Below are positions 53,925 to 63,067 of a DNA stretch of 64,000 nt, in pieces. The position numbers were made by a program, and so were the translations under genes. Positions within the stretch are counted from its first letter, which is position 1. Every line of letters begins with the position of its first letter. This DNA comes from GCA-002726655 sp046582185 (GTDB lineage Bacteria > Pseudomonadota > Gammaproteobacteria > Pseudomonadales > Azotimanducaceae). Below the pieces are notes generated by a model. The model ran no database searches. It saw only the letters and a program-made list of their open reading frames with translations, and had not been told where the DNA came from. The stretch covers positions 1-64,000 of the forward strand of contig JAYGEX010000043.1 in the NCBI GenBank assembly GCA_046582185.1, read 5' to 3'.

Positions 53925-54051
53925 TTAAAAAGGAGGTGATCCCATTAATAGTCAGTCTATAAAGGGAGCCTCCGGGTTATTTATTTAGCTCGGAGCTTGC
54001 TCCCGTAAGTAAAGATAGAGCCCTGGGGTGTAGCCATCCCAGGGCTTTTTT
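53925..54051 (+). ncRNA. Probable structured small RNA or leader with 16S-tail complement
   Basis: Bases 53929-53942 (AAAGGAGGTGATCC) are a 14-nt complement of the universal 16S rRNA 3' tail, much longer than a normal ribosome site, yet no ATG or GTG frame of useful length follows. Downstream CCTCC (53969-53973) can pair with GGAGG (53932-53936). An alternative hairpin GGAGC-TT-GCTCC lies at 53992-54003. The segment ends in a strong terminator at 54019-54051. I infer a short RNA that binds 16S or is switched by alternative pairing. The promoter is not evident. Confidence 0.45.
54019..54051 (+). terminator. Rho-independent terminator
   Basis: AGCCCTGGG (54019-54027) pairs with CCCAGGGCT (54038-54046) over a 10-nt loop, followed at once by five Ts (a run of six counting the last stem base). 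Confidence 0.88.
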
Positions 54052-54162
54052 GGCTATTTTTTTAAGAACCGCTCAGAGCTGTTTACAAAAGAGCCGCTCA
54101 GGGCTGTAACTCGCTTAATCGAATTGTTGAAGAAATTGTTGTGGGGCTGCGACGAAAGGGAA

Positions 54163-55098
54163 TTAGCTTGCAGGGGGGGGTTGGCCAGGGACTTTGATAT
54201 CGCTTAAGTTTGAGAAGCAGGTTTCGATCGCGGTATTCAAAAAGTCTTCCATAAATGGCGACTCTTGCTGATCTGCCCGAATGGCGGCATACAAAGTACA
54301 CCACAGCCCATACTCACCTAAACTGTTGGCAACTATAGTCTCATTTTGAAGGTACTCTGTTAGCGCCCAATTCGGTAAGCACGCAATACCTCGGCCACTT
54401 GCCACGAGTTGTACCATCATAGGCGTAAGCTCTGCCGTTCTAACGGCTTCCGGTTCCAAATCCACTGGGTCCAGAAATTGGGTAAAGATATCCAGGCGAT
54501 TGCGATCAACGGGGTAGGTAATCAGGGTTTCGGGGACTAAATCCTCTGGCAGTAAAAAAGACTTTCGGGCCAAGGGATGATCTTTGGCTAGCGCCATCTT
54601 TGCCTCATAGCGAAAGAGAGGAATATAACTGATGCCGGCCAGCTCTACTGGATCAGAAGTAATCACGAGATCCAGGTCTGCTCTAACCAGAGCAGGCAGT
54701 GGCGCGAAATTGAACCCACCTGTTAGATCTAATTCTACTTCAGGCCAGTTGCTGCGATATTTATCGATACAGGGTATCAGCCACTGGAAGCAGCTATGGC
54801 ATTCGATGCAAATATGGAGACGACCTGCCTCACCACCAGCAAGGCGAGCAATGTCTCGCTCCGCGGTACGAACCATAGGCAAAACTTCATCAGCTAGCTT
54901 GAGGAGATTACGACCAGCACTGGTGAACCTCGGCGGGCGTGTCTTTCGAACAAACAGCGTACACCCAAGGCGATCTTCAAGGTCCTTCAACTGATGGGAA
55001 AGGGCAGACTGAGTGAGGAATAATCGATCGGCCGCTTCTACCAGGCTGCCGGTATCCCTGAGTGCTGTCAGTGTTTTTAAATGCCTGAGTTCGATCAT
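54163..55098 (-). CDS. metR: LysR-type regulator MetR
   Basis: A 311-residue LysR regulator, close to E. coli MetR. N-terminal helix-turn-helix: 'MIELRHLKTLTALRDTGSLVEAA', 'LTQSALSHQLKDLEDRLG' and 'LFVRKTRPPRFTSAG' (parts cited). The effector domain has 'CIECHSCFQWLIP', the MetR-specific box that responds to homocysteine, and 'DLVITSDPVE'. MetR activates metE, metH and related genes. ATG 55098 is chosen after GGGAGCA. The coding strand has a run of eight Cs six codons before the stop (54173-54180). Confidence 0.93.
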   Translation of the reverse strand: MIELRHLKTLTALRDTGSLVEAADRLFLTQSALSHQLKDLEDRLGCTLFVRKTRPPRFTSAGRNLLKLADEVLPMVRTAERDIARLAGGEAGRLHICIECHSCFQWLIPCIDKYRSNWPEVELDLTGGFNFAPLPALVRADLDLVITSDPVELAGISYIPLFRYEAKMALAKDHPLARKSFLLPEDLVPETLITYPVDRNRLDIFTQFLDPVDLEPEAVRTAELTPMMVQLVASGRGIACLPNWALTEYLQNETIVANSLGEYGLWCTLYAAIRADQQESPFMEDFLNTAIETCFSNLSDIKVPGQPPPAS

Positions 55099-55241
55099 GA
55101 CGCTGCTCCCTTGATGAGCCTGACTCAAGTATACCGAATACTTCAATAAAATTATTCATCTGAAAAACAACGCTAATTATCTCTGCTAGTAAGAATTGAC
55201 ATCCATGATTCCAGGTTGACCATGCTGCTTTTCGTTCTGAG

Positions 55242-56186
55242 CTATGGGCTCGCCGCTGGCAACATCGCTTGCTCGTAGACCTGCATATCCCAATCCGGAT
55301 ATCTTGATTGTGCGCCTGCCAGGGTTCCCTTAGTCCAGAACGAGTCCCCCGGAAGTGGTACACCAAAACATTTAAGTTGCTCGGGAGTGCCATTGTTAAA
55401 CATTTCCTTCCAGGGCTTGTCCTGATGAAATGGCCAGGCTATATATCCGATTGAATTGTTGTCCGACTTTTTAAAGCAGGAAGTCACTGCAAAACGATAA
55501 CCATTAGGAATCGTTAGATTGGTACCACGATGATACACGTCAATCCCATAAGCTAACACTGAGCCAGCAGGCGCCGCTGCCGAGCGTTCAAAGGGCTGGA
55601 GTTTTTCCTGAAAATTCAGATCACTCGAAAATGTTGCCACCGGAACCCCGGCGGACACAGCATCGGTTTTTGTCACAAAATGTGTAGGTCCATGCCCTTC
55701 ACTGACATCCGTAAAATAAACAAGGAAGGTAATAGCATTAAGAACCTCATCATCCGATGGAACGGTTAATGTGTGATTGCCGAAATCGCAATGAAAGGGT
55801 TGGTCAAAATCAGCTTCGCCAGTAAATTTTGCCCAGGCCTGGTTCTGGTAGATCATGATGTCGTCAGTCGCAAGTGCAGCCTTGGCGAGGGCTACCAACG
55901 ATGGGTGCACACCCAATAGATTTAAAGCAGGCGAACAATCAAAGGGAATATTCTCGAAGTTATTAAACTGCGCCCTATTAAAGGCACCGACCTGGCCGTC
56001 CTTTTTCCTAACCATAGCTTCAGCACTTGCTTGCCTGCCTGGAAATACTTTCCAAAAATCTTCCACCACTGCCGCAATTTCATCGGGCGTGAAAAATTCA
56101 GCAATGCTTACTACGCCCTCCCTTCTCCATTCATCAATATGGACTGTACTAAATCTTGAAGTCACATTCTTTACCTCGTTATTCAT
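55242..56186 (-). CDS. Phytanoyl-CoA dioxygenase (PhyH)-family protein
   Basis: A 314-residue Fe(II)/2-oxoglutarate dioxygenase. Iron ligands: H and D in 'QPFHCDFGNHTL' and the distal H in 'GIDVYHRGTNLT'; 'GYRFAVTSCFKK' holds the 2-oxoglutarate arginine. 'RREGVVSIAEFFTPDEIAAV' is the usual N-terminal helix. PhyH-type enzymes hydroxylate lipophilic or secondary-metabolite substrates; the one here is unknown. ATG 56186 is preferred; 56228 is possible. It lies upstream of metR on the same strand but 143 bp away. Confidence 0.87.
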   Translation of the reverse strand: MNNEVKNVTSRFSTVHIDEWRREGVVSIAEFFTPDEIAAVVEDFWKVFPGRQASAEAMVRKKDGQVGAFNRAQFNNFENIPFDCSPALNLLGVHPSLVALAKAALATDDIMIYQNQAWAKFTGEADFDQPFHCDFGNHTLTVPSDDEVLNAITFLVYFTDVSEGHGPTHFVTKTDAVSAGVPVATFSSDLNFQEKLQPFERSAAAPAGSVLAYGIDVYHRGTNLTIPNGYRFAVTSCFKKSDNNSIGYIAWPFHQDKPWKEMFNNGTPEQLKCFGVPLPGDSFWTKGTLAGAQSRYPDWDMQVYEQAMLPAASP

Positions 56187-56355
56187 CAGCAGAAGATACC
56201 GTAAATTCGGATTGATCGGTACTGTCATACCAAGATCTGCACATCAAGATCTTCACTTCAAGATCAAAGCTGGTCTGTAAGCAATAGAAACTGAAACAAA
56301 TCACGTTTATAGTGAATAAATCATATCTGCTCATGGAAGAACAGAGGCAACAATA

Positions 56356-56676
56356 GTGAAAAATCCGACTATCCGAATTTGTGTACTAGTCAGTATTCTG
56401 ATGCTCATAATCGCCTGGCTTTCCATAGATGAGGAGCTAGGCGAAGACGTCAAGGTCTGTCTGGCTGCCGATTCAAATCGAAAAGGAATGCGACCAGAAT
56501 CTACTAGAATTTGCGTTGACTTGAATGTGAAACCTGGCAAAGCGATTCCCATCGAAGATCTCGACGCATTTATTTTCACGGCATATTGCAAAGACAGAAA
56601 ATATTTCAGAAATTACATTCGTACTGCCAAATGTCCCGACGACGCAGAATCCATGGATGCAATCTCACTTAATTAA
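56356..56676 (+). CDS. Small secreted or membrane-anchored protein
   Basis: A 106-residue protein with a hydrophobic N-terminal segment (about 7-23, 'IRICVLVSILMLIIAWLSI') that may be an anchor or signal. The rest is polar with four cysteines ('VKVCLAAD', 'RICVDLN', 'TAYCKD', 'TAKCPDD'), so two disulfides in the periplasm are possible. Starts at GTG 56356. Convergent with the isoaspartyl methyltransferase gene (8 bp apart). Family not recognised. Confidence 0.55.
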   Translation: MKNPTIRICVLVSILMLIIAWLSIDEELGEDVKVCLAADSNRKGMRPESTRICVDLNVKPGKAIPIEDLDAFIFTAYCKDRKYFRNYIRTAKCPDDAESMDAISLN

Positions 56677-56684
56677 ACCAGCAC

Positions 56685-57431
56685 CTAACGCTTTTTATTC
56701 GTGATAGGTACAAACCTCACCGGCAGCACGTCTCTCTCATCAACAGACCTGTCGCTATTCCTGGTAATCACTTTTAGTTGTTGCACCTCATTTTGAGCAC
56801 CAACAGGCATGACCAGCCGCCCCCCAGGCACAAGTTGGTTAAGCAACGTTTCCGAAATTTCCAAACCCGCTGCAGTCACTATGATGCCATCGAAGGGAGC
56901 CTCTACCGGCCAGCCTAACATGCCATCGCCATGACGAATTTGAATGTTGTTATAGCCCAGTTCAGCTAGCAAGATTCTGGCCTCGCGCGCCAGCTGGCCG
57001 ACAATCTCGATGGTAAATACTTCAGCCACCAGTTCAGCGAGAACAGCAGCTTGATACCCGGAGCCAGTACCAACTTCGAGAACTTTCGCAGTCTTACCCA
57101 CTTCAAGTAAATCCGTCATCAAGGCGACGATAAACGGCTGAGAAATAGTCTGACCATTACCAATTGGCAAAGGGTGATTTCCGTATGCGCGATCTTGCAG
57201 CCCCACCGGCACAAATTTGTGACGTTCAACGCTCTCTACGGCAGCAAGGACACTGGCGGAAAGGGTTTCCTTGCCAATATGGCGGCGTGCGTAGAACATG
57301 TCCTGCTCTATTTCTACTATCATCTGCTTACGCATTTTTGACCATTCTCTATCACCGGCGAGAGATAAGGGAAGAGCCATAAGCCCCACAATTAATAGTA
57401 CAAGTACATGAAGTCTGGTTCGCGTGAACAT
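56685..57431 (-). CDS. pcm: Exported protein-L-isoaspartate O-methyltransferase
   Basis: A 248-residue isoaspartyl methyltransferase with a signal peptide (1-25, 'VLLIVGLMALPLSLA-GD'), so it should act in the periplasm, unlike cytosolic Pcm. Seen: 'RHKFVPVGLQDRAYGNHPLPIGNGQTISQP' (family box, part cited), motif I 'VLEVGTGSGYQAAVLAEL' and 'DGIIVTAAGLEI'. It repairs isomerised aspartates using SAM. SAM is not expected outside the cytoplasm, so either a membrane-anchored cytosolic form or unusual supply is needed. It follows the solenoid gene by 14 bp on the same strand. Confidence 0.88.
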   Translation of the reverse strand: MFTRTRLHVLVLLIVGLMALPLSLAGDREWSKMRKQMIVEIEQDMFYARRHIGKETLSASVLAAVESVERHKFVPVGLQDRAYGNHPLPIGNGQTISQPFIVALMTDLLEVGKTAKVLEVGTGSGYQAAVLAELVAEVFTIEIVGQLAREARILLAELGYNNIQIRHGDGMLGWPVEAPFDGIIVTAAGLEISETLLNQLVPGGRLVMPVGAQNEVQQLKVITRNSDRSVDERDVLPVRFVPITNKKR

Positions 57432-57445
57432 CTTCTCTTTAATCT

Positions 57446-58867
57446 CTATAATCTGTTCTCTGCAAAATCTTTCAATCGCGCCTCGTAGCTTACATTAACA
57501 TCAACCGCGGCAATGATTTCTTCAACGCGATGCCTTTCCTTGTACATCCAACTCACCGCAATACGAAAACGGGCTCGCTCTGCCTGCTCATCCGATAGTG
57601 ACTTAACCAAAGCCAAGGCTTCCTGCGGGTTAACTCTCGCCATCTGTATTGCAATACCCGCTAATCCTCTCTGTCGAATTTCGCCATCTTCCACCTCATC
57701 AAGCCAGGTGAGCGCACTTTGTGGATCACGATAGTATAAGCTCTGTACTGCGCTCTCCACGGCTTTATATAAACCTTCAGTTGGATTCTCTGCGGTAAAT
57801 TCCAACATTTGGAGCGGCTGATCATGTGCCCATCTTCGCGTTATCTGGCGAATAGTGCCTTCATAAAAGTCATAATCCTCATAGCCAGACAGCAATTGCA
57901 TGGTGGCTATGGGATTAGATTTCATTTGTTCTTCTGCAACAAATCTGACCATGGAATTAATCATTCCGTCGTCAGTTTCGTATTTCAGCTTCTCCTCGAG
58001 AAAAGATGCATCAACTCTGGCCATTTTCCTGATGACTTCATGGCGTATTTCGGGATATTCCGAAGAGGCACTTCGAAGCCAGCTATACACTTCTTCAGGA
58101 TCGCCGTTCGCGATGCTGGTACCAATTCCATACAAGCCACCTCTTGAGAGATATGCCTTTGGAATTTCTGTAAGGAGCGACAGGGAATAATCAAGATCTT
58201 TGCTTCCCAATTGTTCAAGGTGATGGAGGAGCAGCCCATATTCGTTGTTCTCCCTCGCAAAATTCAAAACCAAACCGTTTTCGTTGATGCCCGCCTGGTC
58301 AACGAAAGCGCGCAATACCCAGCTCCTGTCGGCGTGGCCTTTTGCAAAGGTCTGGTTGAGAAGCTCCAGTGTCTCCGCTGATACACGCCCATTATCTTGC
58401 GTGAACAAGGATCTATAAAAATTATGACGCGCATTTTCACCCTTCAGCCGCTGTCCCTGTTCCAGAGCGTAAAGAAAATCCTCGTCAGAGATTCTGCTTG
58501 CGATGTTCGCAACCAGTTTGTAGTTATCTTGCAACTTTACGCTGGAAATCAGGACATCTAAAGCGAATCGAGGATCTGCATGTTGCAGGCGCATGGCCTC
58601 CAGAAGAGTCTCTGCATTGCCACCATAGGTAGCGGCGATCGCATCTCGGCGCGGATGCTTTTCAATAGCGGCATAAGACAGCAACATTTTTCCAAACCGC
58701 CTCTCTTTAGGATTCTCCAGGTAATACAAAACAGCGTCATCCAGATCATAGCTCATCCATCTATCGAATAGATTAGTCGCCAGAACACGCAAACGTGGAT
58801 CATCGTTTATCCCCGATGACGGGGCAGCGAACTTCATATTGCCCAAATCTGATAAACGATTTACCAC
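57446..58867 (-). CDS. Large all-helical repeat protein of unknown function
   Basis: A 473-residue protein that looks like an alpha-solenoid: repeated amphipathic helix pairs with patterns such as 'ALDVLISSVKLQDNYKLVANIASRI', 'EVYSWLRSASSEYPEIRHEVIRKMARVD' and 'PQSALTWLDEVEDGEIRQRGLAGIAIQMA' (parts cited). About 30-35 residue spacing suggests TPR/HEAT-like units. No signal peptide with the GTG 58867 start; an ATG at 58837 is the alternative. It precedes the exported Pcm gene by 14 bp, so they form a two-gene unit; a role as a binding scaffold is only inference. Confidence 0.65.
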   Translation of the reverse strand: MVNRLSDLGNMKFAAPSSGINDDPRLRVLATNLFDRWMSYDLDDAVLYYLENPKERRFGKMLLSYAAIEKHPRRDAIAATYGGNAETLLEAMRLQHADPRFALDVLISSVKLQDNYKLVANIASRISDEDFLYALEQGQRLKGENARHNFYRSLFTQDNGRVSAETLELLNQTFAKGHADRSWVLRAFVDQAGINENGLVLNFARENNEYGLLLHHLEQLGSKDLDYSLSLLTEIPKAYLSRGGLYGIGTSIANGDPEEVYSWLRSASSEYPEIRHEVIRKMARVDASFLEEKLKYETDDGMINSMVRFVAEEQMKSNPIATMQLLSGYEDYDFYEGTIRQITRRWAHDQPLQMLEFTAENPTEGLYKAVESAVQSLYYRDPQSALTWLDEVEDGEIRQRGLAGIAIQMARVNPQEALALVKSLSDEQAERARFRIAVSWMYKERHRVEEIIAAVDVNVSYEARLKDFAENRL

Positions 58868-59101
58868 AACTTATATTTCGACTTATCCGGACATATCTTT
58901 AGGGTAATTCAGGCTGCAACAACAATTAATCGAATCAATCTGTACAAACCCATCATCAGGTTTGTAACACGTAATATCGCCGTCGTGCAGATTCAATCCT
59001 CTTCAAGAATAAAAAATGCCAAGAATCGTGGCTATGTCATCTACCGTTGAGGCCAAGCCTCAAGATATAATGGCGCCTTTTACATATCACAAATTATTCC
59101 T
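58868..59101. other. Divergent intergenic region
   Basis: 234 bp between the solenoid gene and serA. It must hold both promoters; I see no clear operator or conserved boxes. Confidence 0.5.
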
Positions 59102-60331
59102 ATGGGCTCATTGTCACTCGATAAATCAAAGATACGAATTCTGCTCCTGGAAGGCGTGCACACTTCTGCCATGGAGACGTTCAGGCAATTTGGCTATTCA
59201 AATATTGAACAATTGCCAGGGTCACTGCCTCAGGACGAGCTTCTGAAAAGTATCAGGAACACACACATTCTGGGCATCCGCTCAAGGACCCAAATAAATG
59301 AGGAAGTGCTCAAGTCTGCCAACAAGCTCATTACCATCGGTTGTTTTTGTATAGGCACGAATCAGGTAAACCTGAATGAGGCTGTCCGTAACGGTGTCGC
59401 TGTATTCAATGCACCATTTTCCAATACACGGAGTGTTGCAGAGCTTGTCATTGCCGAGGCAATTTTGCTGCTCCGGGGCATCCCCGAAAAAAACGCCAGG
59501 GCCCATCAGGGAATCTGGCAAAAGACAGCAAAAAATTCCTTTGAAATTCGTGGTAAGAAGCTTGGCATTGTTGGTTACGGAAACATCGGCAGCCAGCTTA
59601 GCGTTCTCGCTGAAGGTCTTGGCATGCAGGTCCAGTTTCATGACACCGTTCATAAGCTACCCCTTGGCAACGCAAGACAGGTGAAGGACCTTTCAACCCT
59701 ATTATCAGACAGCGATGTTGTTAGCTTTCACGTGCCTGAAGACAAGTCAACAAAAGGGCTGATGGGTGAGAAGGAATTTCAGCTCATGAAGAAAGGCTCG
59801 ATCCTTATCAATGCCTCCAGGGGCACAGTAATTAACATTGACGCGCTGGCAAGCGCATTAGCCAGCAAACATTTGTCTGGTGCGGCTATCGACGTATTCC
59901 CTGAAGAACCTGTATCCACTAAAGATCCATTTGAATCACCCCTGCAGCAATTTGATAATTGCATCCTCACACCCCATGTTGGTGGCAGCACCATGGAAGC
60001 CCAGGAAAATATCGGCAGTGAAGTGGCCAACAAATTGATCAGGTTCAGCGACAATGGCTCTTCCCAGACTTCCGTTAATTTCCCGCAGGTGGCCCTACCA
60101 GCTCACCAGGGTAATCATCGGATCTTGCACATTCACCATAATAATCCCGGCATTATTGCCCGGATCAATCACTTTTTCTCCGAGCATTCCATAAACATCA
60201 GCGCACAGTTTCTTCAAACCAATGAACAAATTGGCTATGTCGTGATGGACATAGATGAAGAATACAGCCAACTGGCTATCCAGGAACTTTCAGCAATTGA
60301 GGGTACGATAAAGGCCAGAGTACTTTTTTAG
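59102..60331 (+). CDS. serA: D-3-phosphoglycerate dehydrogenase
   Basis: A 409-residue enzyme very similar to E. coli SerA (410 residues). It oxidises 3-phosphoglycerate with NAD in the first step of serine synthesis. Seen: 'IGCFCIGTNQVNLN', 'NAPFSNTRSVAELVI', the NAD loop 'GIVGYGNIGSQL', 'NASRGTVINIDALA' (catalytic Arg region), 'TPHVGGSTMEAQENIG' (catalytic His) and a C-terminal ACT domain (about 335-409, 'RILHIHHNNPGIIARINHFF') through which serine inhibits. Start at ATG 59102, homologous to the known start. Confidence 0.96.
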   Translation: MGSLSLDKSKIRILLLEGVHTSAMETFRQFGYSNIEQLPGSLPQDELLKSIRNTHILGIRSRTQINEEVLKSANKLITIGCFCIGTNQVNLNEAVRNGVAVFNAPFSNTRSVAELVIAEAILLLRGIPEKNARAHQGIWQKTAKNSFEIRGKKLGIVGYGNIGSQLSVLAEGLGMQVQFHDTVHKLPLGNARQVKDLSTLLSDSDVVSFHVPEDKSTKGLMGEKEFQLMKKGSILINASRGTVINIDALASALASKHLSGAAIDVFPEEPVSTKDPFESPLQQFDNCILTPHVGGSTMEAQENIGSEVANKLIRFSDNGSSQTSVNFPQVALPAHQGNHRILHIHHNNPGIIARINHFFSEHSINISAQFLQTNEQIGYVVMDIDEEYSQLAIQELSAIEGTIKARVLF

Positions 60332-60516
60332 AGGTGATATAAAGGCCCTAAACGATAAAGTGAAGTGAATCCATTTCATGAATTTATGATGTTAAGGTAA
60401 AACTACTCAAGATTTATTTTGGTCATGCTCACCATGTCATTTACCAAATATGGCTTGACTCAAGCACCTGAGACGACACAATAGCTCATAAATGATGAAG
60501 AACTGAAGCCCTATCC

Positions 60517-61479
60517 ATGTTTAATCCTTCTGCAGTCGTCATAGAAGCATTCCTTGAAGAAGTTATCGATCACTATGTAAACGTTTATGGCACCAACGAG
60601 GCCGATCTTCACTTACTGGTTTCGAATGCCCATAACGCGCTGGAAATTATCGCTAACAGTGATGCGCCCTATCACGATGTAGAACATACAATAATGGTGA
60701 CGGCAGTGGGGATGGAAATCCTCCGCGGGAAAGTGCTCATAGAAGGAGGCGTCACAGCCGATGACTGGGTCCACTTCGTCATATCGTTACTTAATCATGA
60801 TATTGGATATGTTCGCGGCATCTGCCGCTCTGACCGCAGTGGCCGGTATGGCATCAACTCCGAGTATGAGACCGTGGTGCCACCGCCAGGCTCAACGGAT
60901 GCGTTTCTAACGCCCTACCATGTTGATCGTGCCAAAATGTACATCGCCGAGCGCTTCGAGCGGGAAGAAGGTATCTCTGTAGAAACCATCTGCGAAAATA
61001 TAGAAAGGACGCGATTTCCTGTACCCAGCGAAGAAGATCATCAGGATGCGACGGATTTTCCAGGGTTGATCCGGGCTGCAGATTTAATCGGCCAACTGGC
61101 CGACCCTTCCTATATCAGAAAAATATCTCGCCTCTTTGCAGAGTTCAAGGAAACCGGCCAGGCTGCAAAAATGGGGTATACGACAGCTGCAGACTTGCGC
61201 GCCGGCTATCCAAAATTCTTCTGGGATGTTGTCACCCCTTTTATAACAGAGGGTGTTCGTTTTCTACGCAGGACTCAGGAAGGCCAGAAATGGGTCGCAA
61301 ATCTCTATGCCAATGTATTTACCGAAGAACACGAAGCTCCAGCATACGGCCCTGAACGGCGACAGGAGAGCGAACGCCGCATCGAAGCGGAGTCACTGTT
61401 CAGAGTGAAAGAAGTCACCGAAAACGACAAGCGCCGCCAATATCGCCGCAGCATTGATCCTATGGATGACGACGAATAA
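60517..61479 (+). CDS. HD-domain metal-dependent phosphohydrolase
   Basis: A 320-residue cytoplasmic protein. Metal ligands fit an HD/PDEase pattern: 'YHDVEHT' (H53, D54, H57) and 'LLNHDIGYVRG' (H94, D95), with a third site near 'GLIRAADLIGQLADPSY'. The order resembles cyclic-nucleotide phosphodiesterase-like HD proteins. The substrate is unknown. The C-terminal 60 residues are highly charged ('ERRQESERRIEAESL', 'DKRRQYRRSIDPMDDDE') and probably disordered. Start at ATG 60517, 185 bp after serA, which is a gap without other signals. Confidence 0.8.
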   Translation: MFNPSAVVIEAFLEEVIDHYVNVYGTNEADLHLLVSNAHNALEIIANSDAPYHDVEHTIMVTAVGMEILRGKVLIEGGVTADDWVHFVISLLNHDIGYVRGICRSDRSGRYGINSEYETVVPPPGSTDAFLTPYHVDRAKMYIAERFEREEGISVETICENIERTRFPVPSEEDHQDATDFPGLIRAADLIGQLADPSYIRKISRLFAEFKETGQAAKMGYTTAADLRAGYPKFFWDVVTPFITEGVRFLRRTQEGQKWVANLYANVFTEEHEAPAYGPERRQESERRIEAESLFRVKEVTENDKRRQYRRSIDPMDDDE

Positions 61480-61714
61480 GCCACTAAATGAGCCGAAAGT
61501 GGCAATTCATCGATGAAATCCGTAAAATCCCCGCTCCCTTTGGGCAGCGCTCTTTGCACTATGTAACAACCTCGTTGTTGACGTTCTGATTCCTGCTCGT
61601 ACTACTAACAATCAGCAATCTTTTATTTAAGAACGGTTTGTTTAAGACAGTTTTTTGAGCACCGTTTGTCGAGAATAGATTACTGAGAACAGTTCGCTGA
61701 CAAAATTGAGTGGA

Positions 61715-63067
61715 ATGCTAAGCAGCAAGACAACAGCAGATCCTGCATTTGAATCACCTCTACGGCGGCCGCTGAAGATTTGCATTCTCGGATATCGCAG
61801 CAACCCATATAGCGGTGGGCAAGGCATATACATCCGCTATTTAAGTACTGCGCTTATTGAAGCAGGGCATGAGGTTGATGTCATCTCGGGCGAACCCTAT
61901 CCCCACCTGGACGAAAGGGTAAAGTTGATCAAGCTACCTGGCCTCAACCTATTTGAGTCAAAGAATCATAGTTTGGCCTTGCGACCCAGGCATTTGCTTT
62001 CCTATACAGATTTTTTCGAATGGTTCAGCATGCTGACAGGCGGCTTTCCTGAACCTTATACATTTGGCAGACGCCTCAAAAGATATTTCGCAAAGAACAA
62101 CCCGCAGTACGATATTGTCCATGACAACCAGACCCTCTGCTACGGAGTCCTGACCCTGCAGAATAAGGGCGTGCCCGTTATAACAACCATTCACCATCCC
62201 ATCACAAGTGATCTTAAAATCGCCTTGGAGAGCACGACAAACTGGAAACTCCGACTATTGATCAGGCGTTGGCATTCATTCCTGAATATGCAGAAGAAAG
62301 TCGTTCCGCAGCTCAACCATATCGTTACCGTTTCCCAGGTATCAAAGCAAGATATCGCAAGCGCCTTCAATATTGAACCGGAAAGCATAAGTGTAGTTCA
62401 TAACGGCATTGATACAGCAATGTTCAGACCCCTGCCGGAAGTACAGAAGAAACCATTTCGCATCATGGCGACGGCAAGCGCTGATGCTCCGTTAAAGGGG
62501 CTCGACTATCTAATTAAAGCGATGGCGCTACTTATTCCTAAGCATCCAGAGCTGGAATTATTAGTGCTTGGCAAGCTAAAGGAAGATGGTGATACGCGCA
62601 AACTAATCAGAAAACTGAATCTGGACAAACACCTTAAATTTGTCTCTGGCATAGAAACGCAAGAGCTCGTTCAATATTATGCGGAAGCATCTATCGCTAT
62701 CGTACCTTCCATATACGAGGGTTTCGGGCTACCAGCAGGAGAGGCAATGGCTTGCGGTCTGCCGGTTGTTTCTACGGACGGCGGCGCATTACCTGAAGTT
62801 GTTGGCGATTGCGGAGTTATCATCCCCATTCGCGATGAAAAGGCAATCGCTGATGCAATAGAAGAATTATTGGCAAATCCCCAGAAACGAAGGGAGCTCG
62901 GACTGAAAGCAAGATCACGAATTGTTGAACTTTTTAGCTGGCAGGTTGCAGCAAAGGAGATGACCAGTCTCTACAACGCAATCCTTGCCTCCAAAATCGA
63001 GCCCGATGAGCAAGGCGGCTTAAACGATCAGAACACAAAGGATCAGAATGTCTTTGCAAACAATTAA
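61715..63067 (+). CDS. GT4-family glycosyltransferase
   Basis: A 450-residue GT-B fold glycosyltransferase. N-terminal domain: 'ICILGYRSNPYSGGQGIYIRYLSTAL' with the usual 'GG.G.Y...L' acceptor-side loop. C-terminal domain: 'VVHNGIDTAMFRPL', 'KGLDYLIKAMALL' and the donor box 'PSIYEGFGLPAGEAMACGLPVVSTDGGALPEV' (E-x7-E pattern; parts cited). It transfers a sugar from a nucleotide donor to a lipid or glycan. ATG 61715 is chosen; TTG 61706 is possible. The next gene overlaps by 20 bp. Confidence 0.9.
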   Translation: MLSSKTTADPAFESPLRRPLKICILGYRSNPYSGGQGIYIRYLSTALIEAGHEVDVISGEPYPHLDERVKLIKLPGLNLFESKNHSLALRPRHLLSYTDFFEWFSMLTGGFPEPYTFGRRLKRYFAKNNPQYDIVHDNQTLCYGVLTLQNKGVPVITTIHHPITSDLKIALESTTNWKLRLLIRRWHSFLNMQKKVVPQLNHIVTVSQVSKQDIASAFNIEPESISVVHNGIDTAMFRPLPEVQKKPFRIMATASADAPLKGLDYLIKAMALLIPKHPELELLVLGKLKEDGDTRKLIRKLNLDKHLKFVSGIETQELVQYYAEASIAIVPSIYEGFGLPAGEAMACGLPVVSTDGGALPEVVGDCGVIIPIRDEKAIADAIEELLANPQKRRELGLKARSRIVELFSWQVAAKEMTSLYNAILASKIEPDEQGGLNDQNTKDQNVFANN

